From: an uncultured Dehalococcoidia bacterium
GTDB taxonomy: Bacteria > Chloroflexota > Dehalococcoidia > Lucifugimonadales > UBA1123
NCBI GenBank assembly: GCA_951812505.1
Contig: CATOSI010000001.1
Span: forward strand, 983,273-1,047,272
Length of the DNA: 64,000 bases
Direction of reading: 5' to 3'
Shown here: one piece after another, positions 18,064-26,393 of the stretch
Numbering within the stretch: position 1 is the stretch's first letter
Layout of the letters: every line of letters begins with the position of its first letter
Notes under the pieces: model-generated
What the model was told of the DNA's origin: nothing
Seen by the model: the letters and a program-made list of their open reading frames with translations, nothing else
The model's database searches: none
Position numbers and translations under genes: made by a program

Positions 18064-18321
18064 TCACTGATCCTGTTTTGCGTCGGCTCCGTGAAGAGCA
18101 CTCCGGATGATTTCCTCGATGGACGCCGCATCTTCTATCCCGTTGACGAACGCCCAGAGCCTTACACGTCCTATGCGGTACTGCCTGCCGACCTTGATGA
18201 ACGGCAGTTCACCCGCATGGATTAGGGCGTAGACTTTATCGTCGGTCAATTGCAGGATCTTGGCGGTTTCGCGGACCGTGTATGTGCCATTCAGATCGAT
18301 CTTCTGGACTGGCAAGGTCAT
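18064..18321 (-). CDS. Excisionase-type HTH (DNA-binding) protein
   Basis: An 85-residue protein with the MerR-like winged helix of the excisionase (HTH_17) family. It shows TYTVRETAKILQLTDDKVYAL, then an AGELPFIKVGRQYRIGRVRLWAFV wing. Such proteins bend attachment-site DNA and steer integrases toward excision, or act as small regulators. It lies 157 bases upstream of the integrase on the same strand, which is the classical xis-int order. A GGAGGG ribosome site lies 7 bases before the ATG. It is full length for the family. Confidence 0.85.
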   Translation of the reverse strand: MTLPVQKIDLNGTYTVRETAKILQLTDDKVYALIHAGELPFIKVGRQYRIGRVRLWAFVNGIEDAASIEEIIRSALHGADAKQDQ

Positions 18322-19104
18322 AGCGCTGCCCTCCTAAATGAGTTGAAGGAATCTTGTCAAGTCCCCCCACGATCTTCTTAAATCTCGGGGACCTATTATT
18401 GAGGTCTGCGATGGCCACTCACAGGTATTTGGAAGCTGAGGATGATGAGTCGCTCTTGCAGGAATTCACTTTCAAATTCCAGTGGTGGGTGGTCAGATGA
18501 ATCGCGCATCGTGTCGGGTGGCCGACAGAGTTTCGTAAGTCTTCGGAGCGGGCGCATGTTGCCCCTGTGTGGACTGCCCAAATCGGTCCGGAACGCCATC
18601 CTGATGCTTGGGGACAGTTCTGAGTGCAATGTGATGATAGAACACCGCGCCGGCACATTCCTTGAAGGTAGGAAGTTCGAGCGAGACCCGGGTCTCTCTG
18701 TAGAGAGCTTAGGTCAAAGATTGCGGAAAGTCCCTTCCAGAATACAGCCTGATCAGGCGGCGCTGGCAGTCTCCTCAGGTGGCAGAAGTTCGACCAGGAT
18801 CCCGTCCTCGAATCTCGGTCCATCCACCAGCAAGGTCATCAGGTTCCTCCCTCCATACAGCACAGCGGTCCCCGTCGCTTCGAGAGGCTCTGCACCGCCT
18901 TGTACACCAGGCAAGGCGCACTGTCCCGCCGCTTCATCCTGCGCGCCGTGTCCGTCCTCAGTCTCACCGCGCTGAACACCGCCCATTACAAAGCATTGTC
19001 CGGGCACTCTACGACGGCATCATTGGTGACATCCCGCTTGGGGAGCTCTCCCGTTTGAAAGATTGCCCGTAGCGCCAGGCGTCCCGCGGCGACACGCCCA
19101 CTTC
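18322..19104. other. Gap with no recognisable intact gene
   Basis: About 780 bases right of the excisionase. Open frames up to about 170 codons exist on both strands but none has both a ribosome site and a known signature. The context (IS debris begins at about 19.1 kb) suggests degenerate mobile DNA. A minus-strand frame at 18753-19007 was considered and set aside. Confidence 0.5.
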
Positions 19105-19432
19105 GTAGCAGCAGAGGGTAAGAAGGTGGTCAGTGAGATAGGAATGGACATGAGCCGGTGGCCGACGGCGAATCACGCTGTGTCGTGGCTTGGTCTGAGT
19201 CCCAACAACAGGGTGGGCGGCGGCAGGATGCTGAGCTCGCGCACGACCCCGAATGCGAACCGGTGGCGGAGCTTCGGATTGCGGCCAATGTGCTGCACCG
19301 CTACGACGGCGCGCTCGGAGCGTTCCTGCGCAGGAAGAGGGCCGCTCAGATGGGCTACAGGCTGGTGCAGGTGGCTGGTGATAAGCAAGAGCCGCAGCCG
19401 GCGCAACTCCCCAGCTGGCGGTAGTACGCGTA
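19105..19432 (+). pseudogene. IS110-family transposase C-terminal remnant
   Basis: The plus-strand translation reads KKVVSEIGMDMSRWPTANHA, WLGLSPNN and GGRMLSSRTTPNANR, then in a second frame AELRIAANVLHRYDGALGAF, LRRKRAAQMGY and RLVQVAGDK. This is the Transposase_20 domain of IS110/IS1111 enzymes, the C-terminal serine-containing half. A one-base shift near 19262 separates the two parts and the N-terminal RuvC-like half is missing. It is unrelated in detail to the more complete IS110 copy at 60453-61555. Confidence 0.8.
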
Positions 19433-19471
19433 TGATAAGCAGAGCTAGTCGATAGCCGACCACCTTCTTAC

Positions 19472-19645
19472 GCCCTGATGGACAACAGACACGGTCTGGT
19501 GAGGGACTTCCGTCTGACCGGAGGCTGATAGCATGGCTGACAGGGATGCGGCGTTGGACACGCTGATACAGATACCGGGAAGCCGTCGTCTGACGGTTGG
19601 AGCGGGAGGGGCTGCGACAGCAGGGACTTCGTGGCCGAGACTTGC
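19472..19645 (+). pseudogene. IS5/IS4-type transposase fragment
   Basis: Pieces of a DDE transposase occur in different frames. These are ALMDNRHGLVRDFRLT, then ADRDAALDTLIQIPGSRRLTVGA, then DSRDFVAETC. They match the order ALMENRHGL..., AERDAALDML...GVGADKGYDTRDFVAECR of IS5-group enzymes around the second catalytic aspartate. At least two frameshifts and an in-frame stop make it non-functional. It directly follows the IS110 remnant. Confidence 0.7.
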
Positions 19646-19666
19646 GTTTTGAACTGATGGACGGCG

Positions 19667-19709
19667 GAATCTACTAAGCACCCAGTCAGGCCAGATGCTT
19701 AGTAGATTC
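19667..19709. repeat. Perfect 14-bp inverted repeat
   Basis: GAATCTACTAAGCA (19667-19680) and its exact reverse complement (19696-19709) are separated by 15 bases. It follows the IS5 fragment immediately. It could be a terminator stem or two abutting terminal inverted repeats left by insertion-sequence loss. No U-tract is present. Confidence 0.7.
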
Positions 19710-20241
19710 TCTGTGCGACCTCACCGGGGTAAACAGTGCATCCAATCGCCTGCTGGAGGGCCGGAGACATAAGTGCCGGTAGCGCATTTGATTGGATTCT
19801 TAACTTAAGGATTCGCTACTTTGTTGGACTGGGCGCTAAACAACTCTCCAGAGAGTAAAATACATCAAAGCTAAAATGGTCCCACAACCGGAGAAACATT
19901 GGGCTGTGCACTTAATTACATCTGCACCCGAAATTGGGGCGCAAGTGGCTTGATTTCGCGGGCTTTTTCATAGCTGAACTAGCTATGAATATACGATCCT
20001 GACTTTTGATATCATCTGGTGCCTGTTACGGGTGTGGCGGTAGGGGGTAAAGAGCTACGATCACGATTCAGTTACCGCAGCCCGTCTCAGGTCGGACTTG
20101 GTCAAGTCCCCATACATGGTGTGGGAGTTCTTCAATCCATTTGATGCTCCGTAACCGTCCCATAGACGGTGGTTAAAGAAGATGGCAGGGAATCCTGCTA
20201 AGGTGTTGAAGAATCACAACCAACACTGGAGGCCCCCTGCC
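19710..20241. other. Gap with no gene; probable IS left flank
   Basis: About 530 AT-richer bases. No coding signature. ACCGTC and GACGGT form a small inverted repeat near 20154-20171, close to the next transposase gene, and may belong to its terminal region. Confidence 0.45.
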
Positions 20242-21100
20242 ATGTCCAGAGTACGATTCACACTGCCCCAGGTCAAGGACTATCCTGATTCCAGGCCGTC
20301 GGCCTGTCCGCACTGCGGCAGCGTCATTCTGAACCGACATGGGAAGGTTACAAAGCGCGTCACAGACCTGTACATAAGCGAGGTTACTGTGATCAGGTAT
20401 CGTTGCACAGACTGTCTGAAGACATTCAGACACTACCCGAAAGGAGTGGACAGCCATGATCGGAGTCTGAGACTCAGAGGGGTGAGTGCACTGAGTTGGG
20501 CGCTGGGTCTGTCGCTGCGTTCTGTGAGCCATCTGTTGTCTGCGCTGGGCTGCGGTCTATCCCGGATGAGCATATGGCGGGACGTTCAGGAGTGGGGCTC
20601 TGGCGCGCTGAGCGGATGGATGAACAGGACGCGCGGGCGTGTGAGGGTGATGGGAGCGGATGAGACAGTGATCAGGCTGAGGGGCAAAAAGACAGTGTTG
20701 GGTTTTGTAACGGACGCAAAGAGCGGTCAACTTGTGGGTATGGATGTGTTGGTGGACAGGGACAGCGAGGGCTTTATGAGGTGGCTTCAGCGATACGTGA
20801 GCCGCTTCGGAGTGGAGGCGATGGTGACCGATGACCTGTCCACCTACAAGCCGGTGGTCGAGCGTTTGGGTATTGAACACCAGGTGTGCATAGCGCACGT
20901 GAGAAAGAACGTGCGCAGGCGTATTGATGAGATAGATGGGTGGGACTGGCACAGAGAGAACGATAGGAAGGCGCAAGATCAGGTACAAGACAGTTAGAGG
21001 GTACAAGAGTATGGAGGGTATGATCAACGGGTTGGGTCTGACGCAGTGGGTGTGGAGCGGACGAGAAGGTCTGGACCTGGGCGAGTTGGTAGCGGCGTAA
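20242..21100 (+). pseudogene. DDE transposase with internal out-of-frame deletion
   Basis: The first 251 codons (ATG at 20242, GGAGG site upstream) encode an N-terminal zinc ribbon (CPHCG and CTDCLK), a HTH region and the start of a DDE core (MGADETVIRL, then VTDDLSTYKPVVERLGIEHQ and CIAHVRKNVRRRI). After WDWHRE the frame runs to a stop at 20997. In the -1 frame, however, the sequence continues as RTIGRRKIRYKTVRGYKSME and GMINGLGLTQWVWSG to a stop at 21100, which is the normal C-terminus of the same enzyme. The segment in between, which should carry the last catalytic Glu, has been deleted. The family is ISL3/IS6-like in layout; I am not certain of the exact group. Confidence 0.75.
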
Positions 21101-21200
21101 GCAGAATCCTTCCTCCAGAGAAAACTGACTCTCTCTACTACTCCACAAATCCGCACACCGCCTGTGGGACGATTACAGGTGGTTCAGCGGTTGCAATTGG
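21101..21200 (+). pseudogene. IS630-type transposase, 5' piece before the IS21 insertion
   Basis: Read across the IS21 element (one target copy removed), the frame ...IRTPPVGRLQVVQRLQL continues directly into VYEWKYLFLVVDFARGKLEW at 23597. This shows that the IS21 element landed inside an IS630-type transposase gene. The N-terminal HTH part is not present to the left, where another transposase remnant ends at 21100. Confidence 0.65.
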
Positions 21201-21286
21201 TGAACAGCGACAATCATTCTTGCCGGTGACGACAACGATTTTTGCCGGTCAGTAGATACGATGGTCTGGTACCAGGAGGTGCCAGA

Positions 21287-22774
21287 TTGATCACGGATCA
21301 ACAGGTAGTTCTACTGAGGCAGAAGATTATGGAAGGCAAGACACAGAAGGCAGCGGCGGCGTCAGCCGCCATGAGTGAGAGATCGGCAAGGGACTGGCAG
21401 TTGGGAGAGTTACCGTCGGATAGGAAGAAGGCAAGACGGAGGTGGAGAAGCAGACCGGACCCGTTTGCAGATGTGTGGGAGAGCGATGTCGTACCGCTGC
21501 TGCGGACAGACCCCGACGGTGACCTGAGTGCAACAACCATTCTGGAGTGGCTCGACGAGCGACACCCGGACAGGTTCGGCGGATCGCAACTGAGGACGCT
21601 GCAGAGGCGCATGAGAGACTACAGAGCCCTTCATGGGCCGGACAAGGAGGTGTACTTCCAGCAGGACCATCCGCCCGGTCGCGAGGCCCAGTTGGACTTC
21701 ACCCACTGTTCGGAACTGGGAGTGACCATAGGTGGACAGCCGTTCAGGCATATGCTTTTCCACCTAGTACTGAGCCACTCGGGTTGGAGCTACGCGGAGG
21801 TGTGCTTTGGCGAGACGTTCGCGGCGCTGGTGAAGGGACTCCAGGGAGCGCTGTGGGATCTGGGCGGAGCGCCGAGGGTGGTGCGCACCGACAACCTGTC
21901 GGCGGCCACGCACGACCTGAAGAACAGCAGGGGTCGCGCGATCAACGCCAGGTACGAGGCGGTGCTCGCGCATTACGGGGTGGAGCACACAAGGACCAAC
22001 CCTCGCTCGTCTAATGAGAACGGTGTGGTCGAACAGGGACACCGTCGTCTCAAGAACAGGGTCCTCCAGGCGCTGATCCTGCGGGGCAGTCGCGACTTCG
22101 AGTCGGAGCGAGAGTACGTTGAGTTCATCAGACGGATCGTGGACCGGCGTAACAGACTGGCCCGCTCGAAGCTGAAGAGAGAGCGGCGTCATCTGCTTCC
22201 GCTTCCCCCGGCGCCTGTGCCAGAGTACGTCAACTACAGCTGCAGGGTACGCAGGTGGAGCACGATCAGGGTGGCGAACCGGACATACTCGGTGCCGTCC
22301 CGACTGATAGGGATGGAGGTGAACGTAAGGCTGTACGCCGATCGCATCGAGGTGTACTACAAGGACCACCTGGTTGAGAGCATGGAGCGGATACACGGCG
22401 GGGGTGAGGCACAGATCGACTACCGCCATATCATAGCTTCACTGGTGCGCAAGCCTGGAGCATTCGCCAGGTACAGATTCAGGGAGCAAATGTTCCCAAC
22501 CCATACGTTCAGACGAACCTATGATGCGCTGTGTGAGTGGAAGGGAGAGCGCGCCGACGTGGAGTACGTGCGCATCCTGCACCTGGCCGCGACAACCATG
22601 GAGTCGGAGGTGGACAGAGTACTCAGAAGACTTCTGGAGTCGGGGTTGAGCTTCGACTACGCGATGGTTCGTCAACTATCGGCTCCCGACCCGCCGCCGG
22701 TCCCAGACCTGAAGAGGGTCGGTGTCGTGGATCTGAGCGTATACGACAGGCTGCTGGTGGGAGGTGTGCGATGA
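21287..22774 (+). CDS. istA: IS21 transposase IstA
   Basis: The DDE transposase of the IS21 element. After an N-terminal HTH region (about 1-60, DQQVVLLRQKIMEGKTQKAA, MSERSARDW), the catalytic core shows Asp in QLDFTHCSEL, Asp in VVRTDNLSAA and Glu in SSNENGVVEQGH, the expected DDE spacing. A C-terminal beta-barrel (about 330-400) follows. I prefer TTG at 21287 as the start because AGGAGGT lies 5 bases upstream. An ATG at 21242 sits within the terminal repeat. The length of 495 residues is normal. Its stop overlaps the istB start (ATGA), the usual coupled arrangement. Confidence 0.92.
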   Translation: MITDQQVVLLRQKIMEGKTQKAAAASAAMSERSARDWQLGELPSDRKKARRRWRSRPDPFADVWESDVVPLLRTDPDGDLSATTILEWLDERHPDRFGGSQLRTLQRRMRDYRALHGPDKEVYFQQDHPPGREAQLDFTHCSELGVTIGGQPFRHMLFHLVLSHSGWSYAEVCFGETFAALVKGLQGALWDLGGAPRVVRTDNLSAATHDLKNSRGRAINARYEAVLAHYGVEHTRTNPRSSNENGVVEQGHRRLKNRVLQALILRGSRDFESEREYVEFIRRIVDRRNRLARSKLKRERRHLLPLPPAPVPEYVNYSCRVRRWSTIRVANRTYSVPSRLIGMEVNVRLYADRIEVYYKDHLVESMERIHGGGEAQIDYRHIIASLVRKPGAFARYRFREQMFPTHTFRRTYDALCEWKGERADVEYVRILHLAATTMESEVDRVLRRLLESGLSFDYAMVRQLSAPDPPPVPDLKRVGVVDLSVYDRLLVGGVR

Positions 22775-23559
22775 TCGCGGACATGCATCCATCGATCGCG
22801 GTGGGAGACAGGATCAGACAGCTGTGCAGGGAGTTCAAGCTGCCGACGCTGGCTGCAGAGACCGTAACGAGGTTCGACGAGGCCGGACACGCCGATGCGC
22901 TTCCCACACTCGTTGAGGTCATGGAGCAGGAAGCGGAGGACCGTCGGATAAGGAGAGTGGACAGGCTGAGGAGGGCGTCCAAGCTGCCGGCGGGCAAGAC
23001 CTGGGACACCTTCGAGCACGAGCGGACTCCGATCAAGCTCAGGCAGCAGCTCAACAGACTTGTCGAAGGGGACTTTGTGGATAGAGGAGTCAACGTGCTG
23101 GCGTTCGGTATGCCGGGCACCGGCAAGACCCACGCCGTATGCGCCATCGGACACCGGCTGGTGGAGTCGAGTCGTTCCGTGCTGTTCATCCCTGCATACC
23201 GTCTGGTGCAGGACATGCTCGCTGCCAAGCGAGACCTGGAACTGCCGCGGATGCTGCGCAAGCTGGACAACTTCGACTTGCTCATCATAGACGACCTGGG
23301 CTACCTGCCACAGGGGGCCGAGGAGTCGGAGGTGCTGTTCACACTCATAGCCGAGCGCTACGAGCGACGTTCCTTGGGCATCACCTCAAACCTGGTCTTC
23401 AGTGAATGGGAGAAGGTGTTCGACAACCCCATGGCGACCGCGGCGGCCATAGACAGGATCGTTCACCACTCGGTCATACTGGAGTTTGACGTGCCGAGTT
23501 ACAGGACCGGCGCGGCGCAGAGTAGTCGCACAGAGCAGGAGTCAGACCGGCAAGAATGA
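22771..23559 (+). CDS. istB: IS21 helper ATPase IstB
   Basis: A 262-residue AAA+ ATPase that assembles target DNA and delivers it to IstA. The N-terminal helical region (1-85) is followed by Walker A GMPGTGKT, Walker B LLIIDDLGYLP and the sensor/arginine-finger region (ERYERRSLGITSN, VFSEWEKVFDNP). The C-terminus ends RIVHHSVILEFDVPSYR as in the family. The ATG overlaps the istA stop. The same C-terminal sequence survives as a remnant at 15545-15808. Confidence 0.94.
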   Translation: MIADMHPSIAVGDRIRQLCREFKLPTLAAETVTRFDEAGHADALPTLVEVMEQEAEDRRIRRVDRLRRASKLPAGKTWDTFEHERTPIKLRQQLNRLVEGDFVDRGVNVLAFGMPGTGKTHAVCAIGHRLVESSRSVLFIPAYRLVQDMLAAKRDLELPRMLRKLDNFDLLIIDDLGYLPQGAEESEVLFTLIAERYERRSLGITSNLVFSEWEKVFDNPMATAAAIDRIVHHSVILEFDVPSYRTGAAQSSRTEQESDRQE

Positions 23560-23596
23560 TTGTCGCATAACCGGCAAGAATGGTTGACGTGTAACA

Positions 23597-24041
23597 ATTG
23601 GTGTATGAATGGAAGTACCTGTTCCTGGTGGTGGACTTTGCGCGTGGGAAGTTGGAGTGGGCGTGGATAGACTCGATGAGCTCTGAGACGGTGGCGCGCG
23701 CGGTGTTGAGTGTTAGGCGATACACGGAAGTGAGAGCGCTGGTGTGGGACGGAGCGGGCAGCCATCGCAGCGAGTTGGTCAGGAGTATAGCGGGGGTGAA
23801 GACGATAACGCTGCCTGCCTAGAGTCCTGAGCTTAATCCTGCCGAGCGGGTGTTCGAGGAGGTTCGCAGGTGGGTAGAGGGCAGGGTGTATGGGAGTATA
23901 GATGAGAAGGTTGAGGCGGTGAACGCCTGCCTTAGCAGGCTGGAATCGGATCCCGAACGAGTGAAGTCGCTGGTAGGTTGGGAGTGGATCAAGCGGAACG
24001 TTCAGGGGATACCCGAATACTATGCGGCCTCATCAAGCTGA
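23597..24041 (+). pseudogene. IS630-type transposase, 3' piece with nonsense codon
   Basis: The DDE endonuclease half of an IS630/Tc1-like transposase. It contains VYEWKYLFLVVDFARGKLEW, ALVWDGAGSHRS (second Asp), then VKTITLPA, a TAG stop at 23820-23822, then SPELNPAERVFEEVRRW (catalytic Glu) to a stop at 24041. The family motif is PAYSPELNPAE, so the tyrosine codon has become TAG. The 5' part lies left of the IS21 element. Two lesions, an insertion and a nonsense codon, inactivate it. Confidence 0.88.
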
Positions 24042-24050
24042 AATGGTATA

Positions 24051-24933
24051 GAGGGTGTCTGAGAAGTGTTAAGATCGTCTCATTATGAAGCGTAAACCGT
24101 ATCCTACGGACCTGACAGACACCGAATGGGCCATCCTCAAGCCGTTGGTTCCGAAAGCCAGAGCGGGTGGACGACCGCGCTCAGTAGATATGCGCGAGAT
24201 CATCAACGCCATCTTCTACGTTCTCAGAGGTGGGATACCATGGCGGATGCTCCCACATGACCTTCCGCCATGGAAGACCGTCTATCACTATTTCAGAGCA
24301 TGGCGAATGGTAGGTGTGTGGGAGGACATGAACGAGGCATTGCGCGAGCGAGTCAGGGTAACACAGGGACGTTGGCCCACACCGAGCGCGGGTGCGATAG
24401 ACTCGCAGTCGGCGAAGACGAGTGAAAGGGGGGCTTACGCAGCTACGATGGCGGCAAGAAGGTGAACGGCAGGAAGCGTCATATACTTGTGGATACTGAA
24501 GGGTTGGTACTGAAGGTGAAGGTGCATGAGGCTGGAATAAGCGATAGCGCGGGATCCAAGATGGTGCTGGACGGTCTGAGCAGTCGGTTTCCGAGGATGA
24601 GGAAAGTGTGGGCGGACTACGCATATCGCGGACTTAAGGAGTGGATGAGAACCACGCTGGGCTGGGACTTGGAGGTTGTGAGACATACTTGGTCTGGCAG
24701 GGTATGGGTGGTAGGTGACCAGGAGCCTCCAACTCGTCCGAAGGGATTTGTAGTGTTGCCGCGGCGCTGGGTTGTGGAGCGCACATTCGCATGGCTGGTA
24801 CGTAACCGCAGACTGTCTAAGGACTATGAATACTTGCCTGAGACTGAAGAGTCGTTCGTGTACGCTGCTATGATCAGACTGATGCTTCGCAGACTGGCGC
24901 ATCCTACCTGAAATGACTTCTCAGACACCCTCT
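24051..24933 (+). mobile_element. Complete IS5-family element (IS427-like)
   Basis: An 883-bp element with perfect terminal inverted repeats of 17 bases, GAGGGTGTCTGAGAAGT at 24051-24067 and its complement at 24917-24933. It is flanked by the dinucleotide TA on both sides, as expected for the IS427 group target duplication. It carries one transposase encoded in two frames. The right end supplies the stop codon of a host gene at 24921-25184. Confidence 0.88.
24085..24911 (+). CDS. IS5-family transposase made by -1 frameshifting
   Basis: Two frames (24085-24465 and a second ending at 24911) encode one transposase. The first gives the N-terminal DUF4096-like domain ([34 protein letters not shown]) and the first catalytic Asp ([11 protein letters not shown]). 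The second continues as [39 protein letters not shown], with ADYAYRG and the Glu region [10 protein letters not shown]. They join at an A-AAG-GGG-GGC run near 24424-24434 by a -1 shift, which is the programmed frameshift mode known in this IS group. About 275 residues when fused. Intact terminal repeats argue that the frameshift is functional rather than decay. Confidence 0.85.
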
Positions 24934-25184
24934 AACTCTCCCCTAAGTGCTTCATACAGACGGGATGCACCTTCAGGCCCGATTGTTACGCCAAATTCTG
25001 GCAAGATACATTCTTCGTTTACGTCCATTGCGTTTTTCAAACGTCCGAGAATCACAGCGGCTTGCCCATCGGAAATGATATACACCTTGCCGTTAATCCC
25101 TACGCTGACATTATTCGGGTTGGTTCTTTGAACTGAGATCATCTTGCAATTCCTTACTTCTCCTATGAAGCTGTTGACCTTCAT
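24921..25184 (-). CDS. Hypothetical protein, C-terminus replaced by IS end
   Basis: An 87-residue protein beginning MKVNSFIGEVRNCKMISVQR. It has a small beta-strand pattern with IDGKVY-like (INGKVYIISDGQAAVIL) and a helical end (SRLYEALRGELEGV). I do not recognise the family. The ATG at 25184 overlaps the upstream gene's stop (ATGA), so the two are translated together. The last codons and the stop (GAG GGT GTC TGA) come from the terminal inverted repeat of the IS5 element, so the original C-terminus was lost. Confidence 0.55.
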   Translation of the reverse strand: MKVNSFIGEVRNCKMISVQRTNPNNVSVGINGKVYIISDGQAAVILGRLKNAMDVNEECILPEFGVTIGPEGASRLYEALRGELEGV

Positions 25185-25459
25185 TGAGCCGCATACATCC
25201 ACCTGTACCCTTGCCTGTCAGAAGTGGGCGGGATCATATCTATCTGGTCTCTATCGGCAAGCATGGCTAACACCCCTTCGCAGATACCACGTTCTGGATT
25301 CAGAGACATACCGCCTTTCCATGCAGGCAACCCCATCGCCTCTACGACTTCGCTAGTTGTCAGACAGCTATCCGGCTGAGTACGTAGCACGTCCAGGATA
25401 GCCTCTGCTACCGTATCCTCTCCCAACTCGAAAAGGCGGCGGCGTTGCGGTATATTCAT
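25181..25459 (-). CDS. Small winged-helix-like protein
   Basis: A 92-residue protein with a likely winged-helix shape: EDTVAEAILDVLRTQPDSCL, TTSEVVEAMGLPAW and GVLAMLADRDQIDMI resemble helix-turn-helix elements, ending with a QGYRWMYAA strand. A GAGGAG site lies 8 bases before the ATG. It is the middle gene of a three-gene minus-strand unit with the GIY-YIG protein upstream (13-base gap) and an overlapping small gene downstream. A regulatory role is inferred from the fold only. Confidence 0.6.
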   Translation of the reverse strand: MNIPQRRRLFELGEDTVAEAILDVLRTQPDSCLTTSEVVEAMGLPAWKGGMSLNPERGICEGVLAMLADRDQIDMIPPTSDRQGYRWMYAAQ

Positions 25460-25472
25460 GTCTCAATCTCCT

Positions 25473-26030
25473 CTACGCAACGAAAGCGCGGTTACTCCGA
25501 TAGCACGACCTACACATAGGCTTTACCATGCTAGTATCATGTTCCTCTCCGCACACATGGCAATGCTGTTCCTCATACTCGGTATTCTTGAATCTCTCCC
25601 AAGTTCTGAAATCGGTAGTGCAGTAAGGTCGTTGGGGGTTGAACGGGATTTCCTTCCCACAGCGCAGACAGTACCCGGTTTCGGGAACAGCGACCGTTAC
25701 CTCAACCTTTTGGACACGCGGACGCTGTGATCCTTTGGACGGCTTGGACTCCCCGCCTTTGTATATCTTGCCCGTAGGCTGACCGTCCGTAGTTCGGTTA
25801 TATCGGGGATTTCGACCGTGACGCTTGCGATACCCTTCCAGCCAATCTCTTTCCCACTTATCAGCCTGCGCCTTAGTCATTCCACCGCGCTCGGTTTTCA
25901 ACGTGTAGAATTCCTTTTCCTCTAATCTATGTTCTGCCCTTCTAGCACGGGGATTGTTAGTCTGCCCAATGTACACGACCTGATTGTATCGGTCCCTGAG
26001 CGTGTAGCCGTAGATGTTCTTATCCACCAT
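25473..26030 (-). CDS. GIY-YIG-like nuclease with C-terminal zinc ribbons
   Basis: A 185-residue protein. Residues 6-85 form a GIY-YIG-type domain (YGYTLRDRYNQVVYIGQTNN and RARRAEHR). The first motif is YGY rather than GIY, and the region ends in NPRYNRTTDGQ. Residues about 120-180 hold two cysteine clusters (CLRCGKEIPF, HCHVCGEEHD, CRSCYRSN) that should bind zinc. GIY-YIG domains cut DNA in homing endonucleases, restriction enzymes and repair nucleases; which applies here is unknown. A GGGAG site 8 bases upstream supports the start. A second GIY-YIG protein with the same ending lies at 33071-33484. Confidence 0.75.
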   Translation of the reverse strand: MVDKNIYGYTLRDRYNQVVYIGQTNNPRARRAEHRLEEKEFYTLKTERGGMTKAQADKWERDWLEGYRKRHGRNPRYNRTTDGQPTGKIYKGGESKPSKGSQRPRVQKVEVTVAVPETGYCLRCGKEIPFNPQRPYCTTDFRTWERFKNTEYEEQHCHVCGEEHDTSMVKPMCRSCYRSNRAFVA

Positions 26031-26393
26031 AGATATGACTCCCTAGTTGATGCGGTCAGAATGTAACACACAACCCCCGGTCATTCCAGAAAATCGTCCT
26101 TGGCAAGGCCATGCTAACGACGTAACAATGTAGGCATGTCTCGCACACATCGAATCTCCCGCCGAACACACTCCCGCGTGACGGATTCGCGTACTCCGCG
26201 CTCGCCCGGTTATCGCTCATTCCAGACATACGGGGATGGGAGTACGTTGTTGGATTCGCCAATGGAACGCGGGGCGCGGGCAAAGCGCGATTATTCTAAG
26301 GCTCGGAGACGTGGGGCTAGGATGGTGGTCGAGCGGGAACTGTAGTGAGAGTTAGATTCGGAGTGTATAACCAGAGATCAGGAGGAAACAACT
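26031..26393. other. Intergenic region between divergent genes
   Basis: About 360 bases. Short Arg-rich open frames occur on the plus strand (26136-26345) but show no family signature. It must contain the promoters of the divergent GIY-YIG operon and the 26394 gene. I found no clear hexamer pair. Confidence 0.45.

Larger units (their letters stand above)
21201..23596 (+). mobile_element. Complete IS21-family insertion sequence
   Basis: A 2396-bp element encoding istA and istB with ends of the 5'-TG...CA-3' type. Multiple terminal repeats sit at each end. The 21-base GCGACAATCATTCTTGCCGGT unit at 21207-21227 recurs exactly inverted at 23546-23566, and second, variant copies lie at 21232-21249 and 23570-23588. 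A 5-bp target duplication ATTGG (21196-21200 and 23597-23601) flanks it. It interrupts an IS630-type transposase gene. Both genes are intact, so it may be active. Confidence 0.85.

Noticed and set aside
18753..19007. An 84-codon minus-strand frame with plausible composition
   Set aside because: No ribosome site, no family; it sits in IS debris and I could not assign it.
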